A DNA stretch of 64,000 nt from Thermoproteus uzoniensis 768-20 (GTDB taxonomy: Archaea; Thermoproteota; Thermoprotei; Thermoproteales; Thermoproteaceae). Below are positions 34,172 through 42,466 of the stretch, piece by piece. The first letter of the stretch is position 1. Each line of letters opens with the position of its first letter. The notes under the pieces were generated by a model, which had not been told where the DNA came from, searched no databases, and worked only from the letters and a program-made list of their open reading frames with translations. Location of the stretch: assembly GCF_000193375.1 (NCBI RefSeq), contig NC_015315.1:628622-692621 (forward strand), read 5' to 3'. The position numbers and the translations under genes are program-made.

Positions 34172-35728
34172 GTGGAGAAATACGTGGCCGATATATCGGT
34201 TATACTGGACGGCTCCCTCAAAGAGGCCGTGATCTCCGGCAACATCAGGGGGACTCTCTTCATCTTGGAGGAGGCCGTCGACTACTTGGAGCGGCTCGCC
34301 AGACAAGGCGACGGGGTTGGGCTTGTGGGGGTTGCAGAGCTCAAGGACCTCAAAAACGCCGTGGAGAAGCTGGGCCTCTCGGAGCTGGTCCACGTGGAGT
34401 ACGTCCAGGCGGGGCGCCGCCAGATAGAGCCCGAGGAGATACCTTCCCTCGTCAGGAAATTCGCGAGGGAGAACGGCGCTGTGGTGGTCACCAGCGACCC
34501 GTTCCTCAGAGACTCGGCGGAGGTGATGGGGCTGGAGGTGTTGTATCTGGGCAGAGAGCGCGGCGCCTTGCAGATAGAGCGCTTCTTCGAGAAGGACATA
34601 ATGTCGGTGCACCTCAAGGAGGGGGCGCCGCCGCAAGCCAAGGCGGGGAGGCCCGGCAACTGGCGGCTCGTCAAGCTCTCCAACGAGCCCATGTCGCGGG
34701 GACAGTTGGAGGCCATAGTGCGCGAGCTCATCTCAGAGGCGGCGAAGGGCGACGGGAACACCAGGATCGAGATAAGGAGGCCCCACTCCTTGATAGTCCA
34801 GCACAAGGACCTGCGTATAGTGGTCGCCTTCCCGCCGGTCTCGGACGGCCTCGAGATCACGGCCGTGAAGCCCCTCGTGAGGCGCTCCCTAGAGGACTAC
34901 AACCTCGACCCCAAGGTGGTCGAGCGCCTCGAGAAAAGCGCCGAGGGGATACTCATATCGGGGCCTCCCGGCGCCGGCAAGACGACGTTCGCCCAAGCCC
35001 TCGCCGAGTTCTACCTATCCAAGGGCAAGATAGTGAAGACCGTCGAGTCGCCGAGGGATATGATCCTCAGCAGATCCATCACACAGCTATCTAAGAACTA
35101 CGCCACGTCCGAAGAGATCCACGACCTCCTCTTGTTGTCCCGGCCCGACTACACCATATTCGACGAGATGAGGGACACGGCGGATTTCCAGCTCTACGTC
35201 GACCTCCGCTTGGCCGGCGTCGGAATGGTCGGCGTCGTCCACGCCACGTCGCCCATAGACGCCGTGCAGAGATTTGTGAGGAGGGTGGAGCTGGGCATGA
35301 TACCGTCGATAATAGACACCGTCATATATATGAAGGACGGCGAGGTGAAGAAGGTCTACTCGCTCTCCATGACCGTGAAGGTGCCGGCCGGCATGAGGGA
35401 GGAGGACTTGTCGAGGCCTGTCGTGGTCGTCAAGGACTTCCTGACGGGCGAGCCTGAGTACGAGATCTACGTGTTCGGCGAGGAGACGTTCGTCGTGCCC
35501 CTAAAACGCGGCGAGGGGAGGGCCCCCAGCAAGAAGCTGTTCTCGGCGGTCGTGTCGGCGCTCAAGCGCTACGTCCCGCCGCAGGAGATAAGGGTGGAGG
35601 AGGCCGACGGCGTCGTCGTGGTCAAGGTCCCCGAGGAGTACCTCGCGGTGGTCGCGTCGCGCGGCGCCAGCAAGCTCGACCGCCTCAGGAGGAGGTTCTC
35701 TGTGGACTTCAGGATCGAGCCCCTGTAG
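34172..35728 (+). CDS. PIN domain - PilT/VirB11-type ATPase - KH-like protein
   Basis: 518 residues in the archaeal PINc-ATPase architecture. Residues 1-130 are PIN-like (KYVADISVILDGSL, then VVVTSDPFLRDSAEVMG) and could act on RNA. Residues 230-400 are a VirB11/PilT-type ATPase with Walker A SGPPGAGKTT (about 267), ESPRDMILS, Walker B RPDYTIFDEMRD and GVVHATSPIDAVQRF. The C-terminal part (about 450-518) is KH-like with KRYVPPQEIRVEEAD. No secretion genes are beside it, so an RNA-processing or ribosome-related role is more likely than pilus assembly. Leaderless GTG about 25 bases after the TATA. Confidence 0.9.
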   Translation: MEKYVADISVILDGSLKEAVISGNIRGTLFILEEAVDYLERLARQGDGVGLVGVAELKDLKNAVEKLGLSELVHVEYVQAGRRQIEPEEIPSLVRKFARENGAVVVTSDPFLRDSAEVMGLEVLYLGRERGALQIERFFEKDIMSVHLKEGAPPQAKAGRPGNWRLVKLSNEPMSRGQLEAIVRELISEAAKGDGNTRIEIRRPHSLIVQHKDLRIVVAFPPVSDGLEITAVKPLVRRSLEDYNLDPKVVERLEKSAEGILISGPPGAGKTTFAQALAEFYLSKGKIVKTVESPRDMILSRSITQLSKNYATSEEIHDLLLLSRPDYTIFDEMRDTADFQLYVDLRLAGVGMVGVVHATSPIDAVQRFVRRVELGMIPSIIDTVIYMKDGEVKKVYSLSMTVKVPAGMREEDLSRPVVVVKDFLTGEPEYEIYVFGEETFVVPLKRGEGRAPSKKLFSAVVSALKRYVPPQEIRVEEADGVVVVKVPEEYLAVVASRGASKLDRLRRRFSVDFRIEPL

Positions 35729-35778
35729 GGGCCTTTTATATGATCGAAACCAATATATAACACCCCGCACTTCCCCAT

Positions 35779-36618
35779 GTGGCCGTCGACCAGTATTATC
35801 AATACTATGAGGATAGGTCCCCCACAGGCGTCTGGTACGTCGACCAGCTCCTCGGCGGCGGTTTTAAGAGAGGCGAGATCTACCTAATAGCTGGGGAGGC
35901 CGGACAGGGCAAGACAATCTTCAGCCTCCAGTTCCTCAAGACAGGCGCCGAGCTGTACGACGAGCCCGGCCTCTACATAACCGTCGACGAGCCTTCCGAG
36001 GACGTCAAGAGGGGCGTCAAGTCGTCGCTGGGCTGGGACCTAGACGTCCTCGAGGAGCAACAGAAGCTGGTCTTCGTCGATTTGAGGACCCACTTCAAGG
36101 CCTACTCCCAGAGCGAGAAGGTTGTGGCCGACCCGCGAGAGATAGCGAAGGTGATCATAGACAACGTGAGGAAGTTCGGCATAAAGAGGCTCGTGGTGGA
36201 CCCCATAGCCCCGCTCCTCATAACCTCACACACCGACGTCCTCTGGGTTAGGGAATACATGCGGGAGCTCGTGTTCCAGCTGAGGAAGTTGAAAGACGTG
36301 ACGACGGTGATGACCTCCGAGATACCGACGGGAGAGAACAAGATAAGCAGATTCGGCGTAGAGGAGTACCTGGCCAGCGGCGTCATAAAGCTGGAGCTCC
36401 AGGAATATAGAGGCTTCGTGTTTAGAGTCATGTTCATCAGGAAGATGCGTTGGACCCCCGTGAGGCCCCAGAAGCTCGTCTTCGAGATATACCCCCAGTA
36501 CGGCATATACGTCATAGACCGCCTCGAGAACTTCATGAAGTCCATAGACAGGTTCTACCTAGACGCGGCGCAACAATACGGACAGCAGGAGTATCAGCAG
36601 TACGCCCTCGCCAAATAG
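35779..36618 (+). CDS. KaiC-like RecA-fold ATPase
   Basis: 279 residues, single KaiC domain: TGVWYVDQLLGGGFKRGEIYLIAGEAGQGKTIFSLQFL (Walker A GEAGQGKT near residue 39), GLYITVDEPSEDVKRG, and Walker B RLVVDPIAPLLI. A Tyr/Gln-rich tail (DAAQQYGQQEYQQYALAK) and Tyr-rich N-terminus (YYQYYEDR) are unusual. Archaeal single KaiC proteins are ATP-dependent signalling or motility-related factors. GTG 35779 fits TATA aatatata at about 24 bases; an ATG two bases earlier is in another frame. It follows the PIN-ATPase gene closely with its own promoter. Confidence 0.82.
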   Translation: MAVDQYYQYYEDRSPTGVWYVDQLLGGGFKRGEIYLIAGEAGQGKTIFSLQFLKTGAELYDEPGLYITVDEPSEDVKRGVKSSLGWDLDVLEEQQKLVFVDLRTHFKAYSQSEKVVADPREIAKVIIDNVRKFGIKRLVVDPIAPLLITSHTDVLWVREYMRELVFQLRKLKDVTTVMTSEIPTGENKISRFGVEEYLASGVIKLELQEYRGFVFRVMFIRKMRWTPVRPQKLVFEIYPQYGIYVIDRLENFMKSIDRFYLDAAQQYGQQEYQQYALAK

Positions 36619-36785
36619 CCGGGACAGACGCCGGCCCAACCTCGGCGAGGGGGCATAGACGACAGGTTGCCGCATAGGCTGAGGCCAAGCGTTCAGGATC
36701 CGCGGCCCGACTTAGCCAGACGAGCGGGGACGCGCGGCGTATCTGGGAGACGCAATTCATATAAATCCGTGTAGTGGACAGGCCA
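36619..36785. other. Intergenic region with tRNA promoter
   Basis: 167 bases between the KaiC-like gene and tRNA-Ser. The only element I can support is a TATA box cattcatataaat about 24 bases before the tRNA. The rest is GC-rich with no open frame of interest. Confidence 0.5.
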
Positions 36786-36870
36786 GCCGGGGTGGCCGAG
36801 TTGGTCCAAGGCGCGGGCCTGCTAAGCCCGTCCCCGCAAGGGGGCGTGGGTTCAAATCCCACCCCCGGCG
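36786..36870 (+). tRNA. trnS: tRNA-Ser (GCT)
   Basis: 85 bases folding as a class II tRNA: acceptor GCCGGGG pairs with CCCCGGC, discriminator G, anticodon stem CGGGC/GCCCG with loop CTGCTAA giving anticodon GCT (reads AGC/AGT serine codons), a long variable arm (tccccgcaaggggg) and T arm GTGGGTTCAAATCCCAC. No intron is seen and CCA is not encoded. Confidence 0.97.
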
Positions 36871-37316
36871 CTGTCTCTCCGCATTTCTGCTCCTTTTGAT
36901 TTACACACTCGGCGAGGGGGTGTGAAACGAGGGTGAATTTTGTGCATAGCGCGGATTAAGGTAAAATAATCCGGGACTGGAACGGCATTGCCGTATAATT
37001 TACGGCCATTCACCCGCCTTGGCGGCTGGTACAATTTCGCGTTTTTAGCTTCAATTACTAGCGGTTTACCAGCACTATGTTAAACGGACTAGATACCATC
37101 GCACGCACATGTCGATGGGGTCCCCAAGGCCAATCCGGCTATCCATACTGTCAGCGGGAGTGCTGGGCCGAGGTGGCGGGGAGGATTAGACAGGTGGAGC
37201 CCGGGGCCCAGCCACCATCACAGCGTCAACGGCGTCCGTCTAGACAAAAACTTTTGGCGAGCTCTCCTTAACGCTCCGTGAATTGACTCTATTTAAATGC
37301 TGGAGATAGTTTATCT
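36871..37316. other. Long intergenic region with structured GC-rich segment
   Basis: About 450 bases without a credible gene. After the tRNA there is a T-rich stretch (tccttttgattt), a probable terminator. A TATA-like gcgtttttagc near 37041-37050 precedes a GC-rich segment in which GCTGGGCC (37162-37169) pairs perfectly with GGCCCAGC (37205-37212), and ggtggc can pair alternatively with gccacc. The 64-codon frame at 37077 has no recognisable protein features, so a structured RNA is the better idea. The herA TATA (tatttaaat, 37290-37298) closes the region. Confidence 0.35.
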
Positions 37317-37367
37317 GTGTCCGATCTCGCTTTTCCGGCGAAGGGCCCGGCGGCGGGCGCGGTATGA
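37317..37367 (+). CDS. Leaderless mini-ORF coupled to herA
   Basis: A 16-codon frame starts at GTG 37317, about 23 bases after tatttaaat, where the message should start, and ends in a TGA overlapping the herA ATG (ATGA at 37364-37367). herA itself has no TATA at the leaderless distance (about 70 bases upstream instead) and no Shine-Dalgarno. The frame therefore gives a way to load ribosomes by coupling. The peptide has no motif. Confidence 0.4.
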   Translation: MSDLAFPAKGPAAGAV

Positions 37368-39184
37368 AGATAGGCTACGTCATAGCCGGCTCGACGCCTA
37401 CGGAGTTCTTGGCCACTCTAGATCCTGAACGCCCCGTGAGGCTCTACGAGTACGTCGCGGTGGACAGCGTCGAGATCCCTCCCGACGGGGAGGAGGCGGC
37501 CCAGGTGAGGCTGATAGGCCAGATAGTCAAGATAATTAGGGACCCCTATCAGCTCAAAAGGGACATCCCGCTCTACAACGTAGTCGACGGCGTGTCGCAC
37601 GACTTGTTGGAGGTGCAGATAGCTAAGGTGAAGATCTTGGGCTATCTCTGGAATGGGGAGATACATATGCCGAAGCTCCCGCCGAGGATAGGCGCCCCGG
37701 TCTATCTAGCCAAAGACGACGAGGTGGCGGAGCTCTACGGCTCCGGCGAGCTCTGCGTGGGCCGCCTCTCGGCCAGGCCTCTGGACCTCTGCCTAGACGT
37801 GGAGGGGCTGAAGCGGCATATGGCCGTCATAGCGGCCACCGGTAGCGGCAAGACTTGGTTCTCCGTGATCCTCATAGAGGAGTTGCTGAAGAGGGGGGCC
37901 TCTGTCGTGGTCCTCGACCCCCACGGCGAGTACGTGGCGGCTAGAGATACGGCGAGCAGGCTCGGCGGCGTCAACGCCTTGACGGTCAAGGTGTCGGGCC
38001 ACCACGCCGGGGACGTGATGTACAGGATAGGCGTGCTCGACATGGACCCCGACGCTCTGGCAGACGCGGCAGGCGTCCCGCCCAAGGCGACTAAGATAAG
38101 GTACTCTATCTACCTCGCCCACGCGCTCGCCAAGTCGGCCTACAAGGCGGGCGCCAGGAGGATGGGGCCCAAGGGCCTCGCCTCCATCCTCTCGGCCGCC
38201 CTACGCGGCGAGCAGCACCTCAAGAGGCTGTTGAGGCAGTGGGGCGTGGAGGACGAGAAGGCCGACGAGCTGGCGGAGCTCGCCAAGAGGGATAGGCACT
38301 CGATCTTCAGCGCGGCGGCCTATCTGAGGAGGTTGGCCAGACTCGGCGTGTTCTCCGCCAGGACCACGCCTCTGGGGAGGATAACCGCCGACCTAACCGT
38401 CGTCAACCTCGCCGGCGTGGGGGACGAGATCCAGGACTACGTGGCGTGGCACATACTCACGAGGATATTTAAGGCGAGGGTGAGGCACGTGAGGGGCCTG
38501 CCGGGCGTGAAGCTCGAGAGGCCCGTCGTCGTGGTGTTAGAGGAGGCCCACCGGTTCGCCCCGCCGAAGTCGGCCAGGAGGACGAGGGCGTACGAGGCCG
38601 TGTCGAGGATAGCGGCCGAGGGCAGGAAGTTCGGCGTATACCTCGTCGTGGTGACCCAGAGGCCTTCCCGCGTCGATCCGGACGTCATGAGCCAGATGCA
38701 GTCCCAAGTCATAATGAGGATAGTCAACCCCAAGGACCAAGAAGCCGTGAGGGACAGCAGCGAGCAACTGGCGCAGGACTACCTGGACAACCTCCCCGGC
38801 CTCGACAGAGGCGAGGCGGTGGTCCTAGGCCCCGTCGTGAAGCTGCCCGCCGTGATCAGGTTGAGGGACAGAGTGCTCGACTACGGCGGGGCCGACATAT
38901 CTCTCGCCGAGGCCTGGCGTAGGTCGGACGCAGACGTCGCGACGATATGGGCGAGGATATTCAGATCGCCGCCTCCTCCCTCCGTCGTCCTCGCCGCGTC
39001 GGGGATATCGGTCAAATCGGCGGAGCCGGACGGAGGCGTCTGGAGGGCCGTGACGTCCGACGGCGCGCGCGTGGAGCTCTCCATAGAGTCCGGCTACGCG
39101 AGGTGTAGCGTCTGCGGCTCCTCGGGCTGCGCCCACGTCTATAGAGTGCTCTCCGAGATAGTCAAGGTGAGGAGGGCGGCATGA
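37364..39184 (+). CDS. herA: HerA bipolar DNA helicase/translocase
   Basis: 606 residues, hexameric FtsK-like ATPase that with NurA resects DNA ends. N-terminal HAS barrel with IGQIVKIIRDPYQLKRDIPLYNVVDG; Walker A VIAATGSGKTW near residue 157; LDPHGEY; helical insert about 225-320; Walker B VVVVLEEAHRF near 387 and the family motif AAEGRKFGVYLVVVTQRPSRVD with sensor/Arg. The C-terminal tail carries Cys581-x2-Cys584-x4-Cys589-x-His591, a SWIM-like zinc motif not typical of HerA. ATG 37364 overlaps a mini-ORF; the stop overlaps mre11 (ATGA). Confidence 0.95.
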   Translation: MKIGYVIAGSTPTEFLATLDPERPVRLYEYVAVDSVEIPPDGEEAAQVRLIGQIVKIIRDPYQLKRDIPLYNVVDGVSHDLLEVQIAKVKILGYLWNGEIHMPKLPPRIGAPVYLAKDDEVAELYGSGELCVGRLSARPLDLCLDVEGLKRHMAVIAATGSGKTWFSVILIEELLKRGASVVVLDPHGEYVAARDTASRLGGVNALTVKVSGHHAGDVMYRIGVLDMDPDALADAAGVPPKATKIRYSIYLAHALAKSAYKAGARRMGPKGLASILSAALRGEQHLKRLLRQWGVEDEKADELAELAKRDRHSIFSAAAYLRRLARLGVFSARTTPLGRITADLTVVNLAGVGDEIQDYVAWHILTRIFKARVRHVRGLPGVKLERPVVVVLEEAHRFAPPKSARRTRAYEAVSRIAAEGRKFGVYLVVVTQRPSRVDPDVMSQMQSQVIMRIVNPKDQEAVRDSSEQLAQDYLDNLPGLDRGEAVVLGPVVKLPAVIRLRDRVLDYGGADISLAEAWRRSDADVATIWARIFRSPPPPSVVLAASGISVKSAEPDGGVWRAVTSDGARVELSIESGYARCSVCGSSGCAHVYRVLSEIVKVRRAA

Positions 39185-40317
39185 AGATAGCCCATATAAG
39201 CGACGCCCATCTAGGCCGGCAACAGTACCATCTGCCCGAGAGGGAGGAGGACTACTTCCAGGCATTCGCCGAGGCCTTGAGGCTCGCGAAGGGCGCAGAC
39301 GCCGTAGTCGTCACGGGGGATCTCCTAGATACCAGGAGGCCGTCCACCAGGACCCTTCTGAGGCTCCTCGACATACTCGGCGAGACCGGCCTCGCCCTAT
39401 ACGTCGTGGGGGGCAACCACGACTACAGCCATCTGAGGCCCGACGAGACTCCCCTGCGCATACTCGACAAGGTGGGCGCCGCCAGGCTCCTCTGCTTCCA
39501 GGAGGCGGATCTAGGAGGCGTCTGGCTCTACGGCGCTTGCGCCACGCCGAGGTCTAAGGCCGACGAGTATAGGGAGAGGATACTCTCGGCGAGGCCCGGC
39601 TCGGTCTTGGCAATACACCAAGCCATCGAGGGGGTCAAGGCGAGGTACCCCTCAGCCGCCGACGAGTACACGATGCCGTCGAGGGCCTTCTCGGGCGTCA
39701 AGGCCGTCCACATAGCGGCCGGCCACGTACACGACCACGGCGTCAGGCATCTGGTAGGCGCGTTGTGGGCCGGCTCCCTCGAGATATGGGACTCTGCCGA
39801 GTTTGAGACTTGGGACTGGAGGAAGGGCAAGTGGGAGCTCTACCAGGAGGCGGCCCCCAAGGGCTTCTACATAATAGACGTCGCCGGGCGGGCCGCCTCG
39901 GCCAAGGAGGTCTTGTTAAGGCCCAGGCGCAGGATGGTCAAGCTGAGGGTGTTTCTGGACGAGGAGAGGGAGGCCGAGGCGGCCTTTGAGGAGGCCGCCG
40001 CCAGGTTCGACGCGCCTGGCGCCGTGGTCAAGGTGGAGCTATACGGCGACGTGCGGGGCGACTTGAGGCCGTCGCGCCACGCCGCCGCGTTTTCCCGGGC
40101 CCTCTACGTAGACGTAGTCGACAGGACCAGGAAGCCGAGCCACGCCGTTGCGAGAGTCGGCTCCGCCTACGAGGCCGTTGAGAGGCTGTTGCGGGAGAGG
40201 CTGGGGGCCGGCGCAGACGCCGTGGTCAAGGCGTTGGCGCACGCGAGGGACGGCGATAGGGCGGCCGCCAGGAAGATAATGGAGGAGTGGCTCTATGCTG
40301 AGGTCGATCGAGCTTAG
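39181..40317 (+). CDS. mre11: Mre11 nuclease
   Basis: 378 residues. Phosphoesterase motifs in order: KIAHISDAHLGR (I), VVVTGDLLDTRRP (II), VVGGNHDYSH (III), LAIHQAIEG (IV) and AAGHVHDHG (V) with metal-binding Asp/His/Asn. It processes double-strand breaks with Rad50. Start ATG overlaps the herA stop by four bases and its end overlaps rad50 by 23 bases, so herA-mre11-rad50 are one translation-coupled operon. The C-terminal part (after about 240) is Arg/Glu-rich and would contact the Rad50 coiled coil. Confidence 0.95.
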   Translation: MKIAHISDAHLGRQQYHLPEREEDYFQAFAEALRLAKGADAVVVTGDLLDTRRPSTRTLLRLLDILGETGLALYVVGGNHDYSHLRPDETPLRILDKVGAARLLCFQEADLGGVWLYGACATPRSKADEYRERILSARPGSVLAIHQAIEGVKARYPSAADEYTMPSRAFSGVKAVHIAAGHVHDHGVRHLVGALWAGSLEIWDSAEFETWDWRKGKWELYQEAAPKGFYIIDVAGRAASAKEVLLRPRRRMVKLRVFLDEEREAEAAFEEAAARFDAPGAVVKVELYGDVRGDLRPSRHAAAFSRALYVDVVDRTRKPSHAVARVGSAYEAVERLLRERLGAGADAVVKALAHARDGDRAAARKIMEEWLYAEVDRA

Positions 40318-42415
40318 GAACTTCAAGGCGCACGAAGAGCTCGCGGCGGACTTCGTCGAGGGCGTCAACTTCATATACGGCCCCAACGGCGCCGGCAAGA
40401 GTAGCCTTCTGGAGGCCGTGGCGGTCGCGCTCTACGGGTCCAAATGGGTGCAGAAGGTCAAGGCCAGATGGGCCGACCTCGTCAGGCGGGGGGCCTCCGA
40501 GGCCTCGGTGCGGCTGGCCTTCGTGGGGATAGACGGCGTGGAGTACGTGGTGGCCAGGAAGTTCGGGCCGGCCGGCTCCATATCTTCCGGCACCTATCTG
40601 CTCGCCGACGGGAAAATGGTGGCCAGAGGCGACCAGGACGTCACAGCCGCCGTCGTCAAGGCCCTCGGGCTGGGCGTCGAGGAGTTCGCCAATTTGGCCT
40701 ATATAAGGCAGGGCGAGCTCCGGCGGATATTGGCCGAGCCGGACTACATAGATAGGCTCTTCAGGCTGGACGAGTTCGACTGGCTCGACGAGGTCTTGAG
40801 GGATCTCCTCTCCGACGTTTCGCGGAGGAGGGAGAGGGCCTCTGGCAGGCTGGAGGAGCTCGGCAGAAGGGCCGAGGATCTGGCCAGGAGGGCGAAGGAG
40901 CTCGAGGCGCAGTTGGCCGAGGCGAGGAGGGAGGCCGAGGGCCTGGCCCAGTACTTCCAGCTCTACAGAAAGGCCGAGGAGGAGCTGGGCGGACTTAAGG
41001 AGCGCGCGGCGGCGCTGGAGCAGGAGGCCAAGTCCCTTAAGGTCCTCGCGGAGAGGCTCGAGGAGGAGCTGGTGGAGCTCGACGTGGAGCTCGACAAGAA
41101 GTCGGAGGAGTTGAAGGAGCTGGGGAAGCTCGAGGAGGAGCTCGCCTCGTTGCCCCAGCCGGACCCCTCGGTAGAGGCTAGGTACTACGAGGCGAAGAGG
41201 GTTGTGGACCTCCTGTCGAGCGCCGACCTCGGGAGAGCCAGATCGTTCAAGCCGGAGGAGCTCGAGGCGGCGTACAAGGAGAGGGACGAGCTCAAGGCGA
41301 GGAGGGCCGACGTGTTGGCCAAGCTGGGGCTGGCGAGGGAGGTCTTGAGGGTGGCCGGCAAGGCCTCCGGCGGGAGGTGCCCCGTCTGCGGCGGCCCGCT
41401 GACCGAGGAGACTGTGAGGAGGCATGAGGAGGAGGCGAGAAGGCTCGAGGAGGAGCTCAGGAAAGTCGAGGCCAAGATCTACGACGTCGAGTCGGCGATA
41501 AAGAGGCTCGAGAGGGACAGGGAGGAGTACTTGAAAGTGAAGGACTACCTGTCGGTGGATCTGTCGGAGGCGAGGCGGCGGCTCGAGGAGCTCAGGAGGC
41601 TCTACGAGGCGCAGAAGGGCCTCGAGAGGAGGAGGGCCGAGATCTCGGCGAGGCTCGCCGCGAGGGACAGGCTGGAGCGCGAGCTGAAGGAGCTGGAGGC
41701 GAGGAGGGCGGAGGCCGAGAGGAGGCTCGGCGAGGCGAGGAGAAGGCTGGAGGAGGTCGAGGGCCAGCTCTCGGCCTTGAGGCCTAGGCTTGAGGAGTTG
41801 GGCAAGCACTACGAGGAGTTGCGGGCTAAGGCCGAGGCGTATCTCAAGGCGACATCGAGGGCGGAGGAGCTCGCGAGGCAGCTGGCCTCCGTCAAGTCGG
41901 AGCTGGAGCGGGTGTCGAAGGAGCTCAGCTCGGCGAAGGCCGAGGCGGAGAGACACGGCAAGGCCGAGGAGAGGGGGAAGGCGGCTAGATCTGCTCTGAG
42001 GGAGATCAAGCCCATAGCTAGGAAGATCCTCATAGAGGCCGTAAACGCGGAGCTCAACGAGGTCTTCTTGAGGCTTAGGCACAAGGAGTCCTTCCGCTCG
42101 GCCGAGCTGGCCCAGATCGAGGACAGATACTACGTGGTCGTCTCCAGGGCGGACGGGCAGAGGTTCGCCCACACCGCGTTGTCCCTCGGCGAGGCGAACT
42201 TGGCGGCCCTAGCCCTGAGGGTGGCCCTCGCCAAGGCCCTGCTGGGGAGGCCCCCCTTCCTCATGCTGGACGAGCCCACGGAGCACCTAGACGAGATACA
42301 CAGGAGGAGGATAGTGGAGCTCGTGAGGGATCTGGCGAGAGACGTGAGGACAGTCCTAGTCACCTCCCATTTGGGGGAGTTCGAGGAAGTCGCCGACAAG
42401 AGGATAGACCTATAG
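40295..42415 (+). CDS. rad50: Rad50 ATPase
   Basis: 706 residues, shorter than many archaeal Rad50 (about 850-890) because the coiled coils are shorter. Walker A IYGPNGAGKSSLLEA (about 28), Q-loop YIRQGELRRIL, heptad coiled coil about 180-350 and 385-600, the zinc hook GGRCPVCGG near residue 365, signature LSLGEANLAALALRVALAKALL and Walker B FLMLDEPTEHLD at the C-terminus with LVTSHLGEFEE. ATG 40295 lies inside mre11. No nurA follows, unlike the usual herA-mre11-rad50-nurA cluster. Confidence 0.95.
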   Translation: MLRSIELRNFKAHEELAADFVEGVNFIYGPNGAGKSSLLEAVAVALYGSKWVQKVKARWADLVRRGASEASVRLAFVGIDGVEYVVARKFGPAGSISSGTYLLADGKMVARGDQDVTAAVVKALGLGVEEFANLAYIRQGELRRILAEPDYIDRLFRLDEFDWLDEVLRDLLSDVSRRRERASGRLEELGRRAEDLARRAKELEAQLAEARREAEGLAQYFQLYRKAEEELGGLKERAAALEQEAKSLKVLAERLEEELVELDVELDKKSEELKELGKLEEELASLPQPDPSVEARYYEAKRVVDLLSSADLGRARSFKPEELEAAYKERDELKARRADVLAKLGLAREVLRVAGKASGGRCPVCGGPLTEETVRRHEEEARRLEEELRKVEAKIYDVESAIKRLERDREEYLKVKDYLSVDLSEARRRLEELRRLYEAQKGLERRRAEISARLAARDRLERELKELEARRAEAERRLGEARRRLEEVEGQLSALRPRLEELGKHYEELRAKAEAYLKATSRAEELARQLASVKSELERVSKELSSAKAEAERHGKAEERGKAARSALREIKPIARKILIEAVNAELNEVFLRLRHKESFRSAELAQIEDRYYVVVSRADGQRFAHTALSLGEANLAALALRVALAKALLGRPPFLMLDEPTEHLDEIHRRRIVELVRDLARDVRTVLVTSHLGEFEEVADKRIDL

Positions 42416-42466
42416 GACCGGCGTCTGTCCCTCATTAATTTTTTATATAGGAACGCTTTGAGGGGC

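Noticed and set aside
37077-37271. 64-codon frame between tRNA-Ser and herA
   Set aside because: Composition and lack of features do not look like a protein; treated as possible structured RNA region.
36786-37363. Integration site of a mobile element at tRNA-Ser
   Set aside because: No second copy of the tRNA 3' end and no integrase gene were found in the window.
40226-42172. Long minus-strand open frame (648 codons) across rad50
   Set aside because: It is antisense to a clear Rad50 with all motifs; the frame is Leu/Arg/Pro-rich and stays open because of high GC codon bias.
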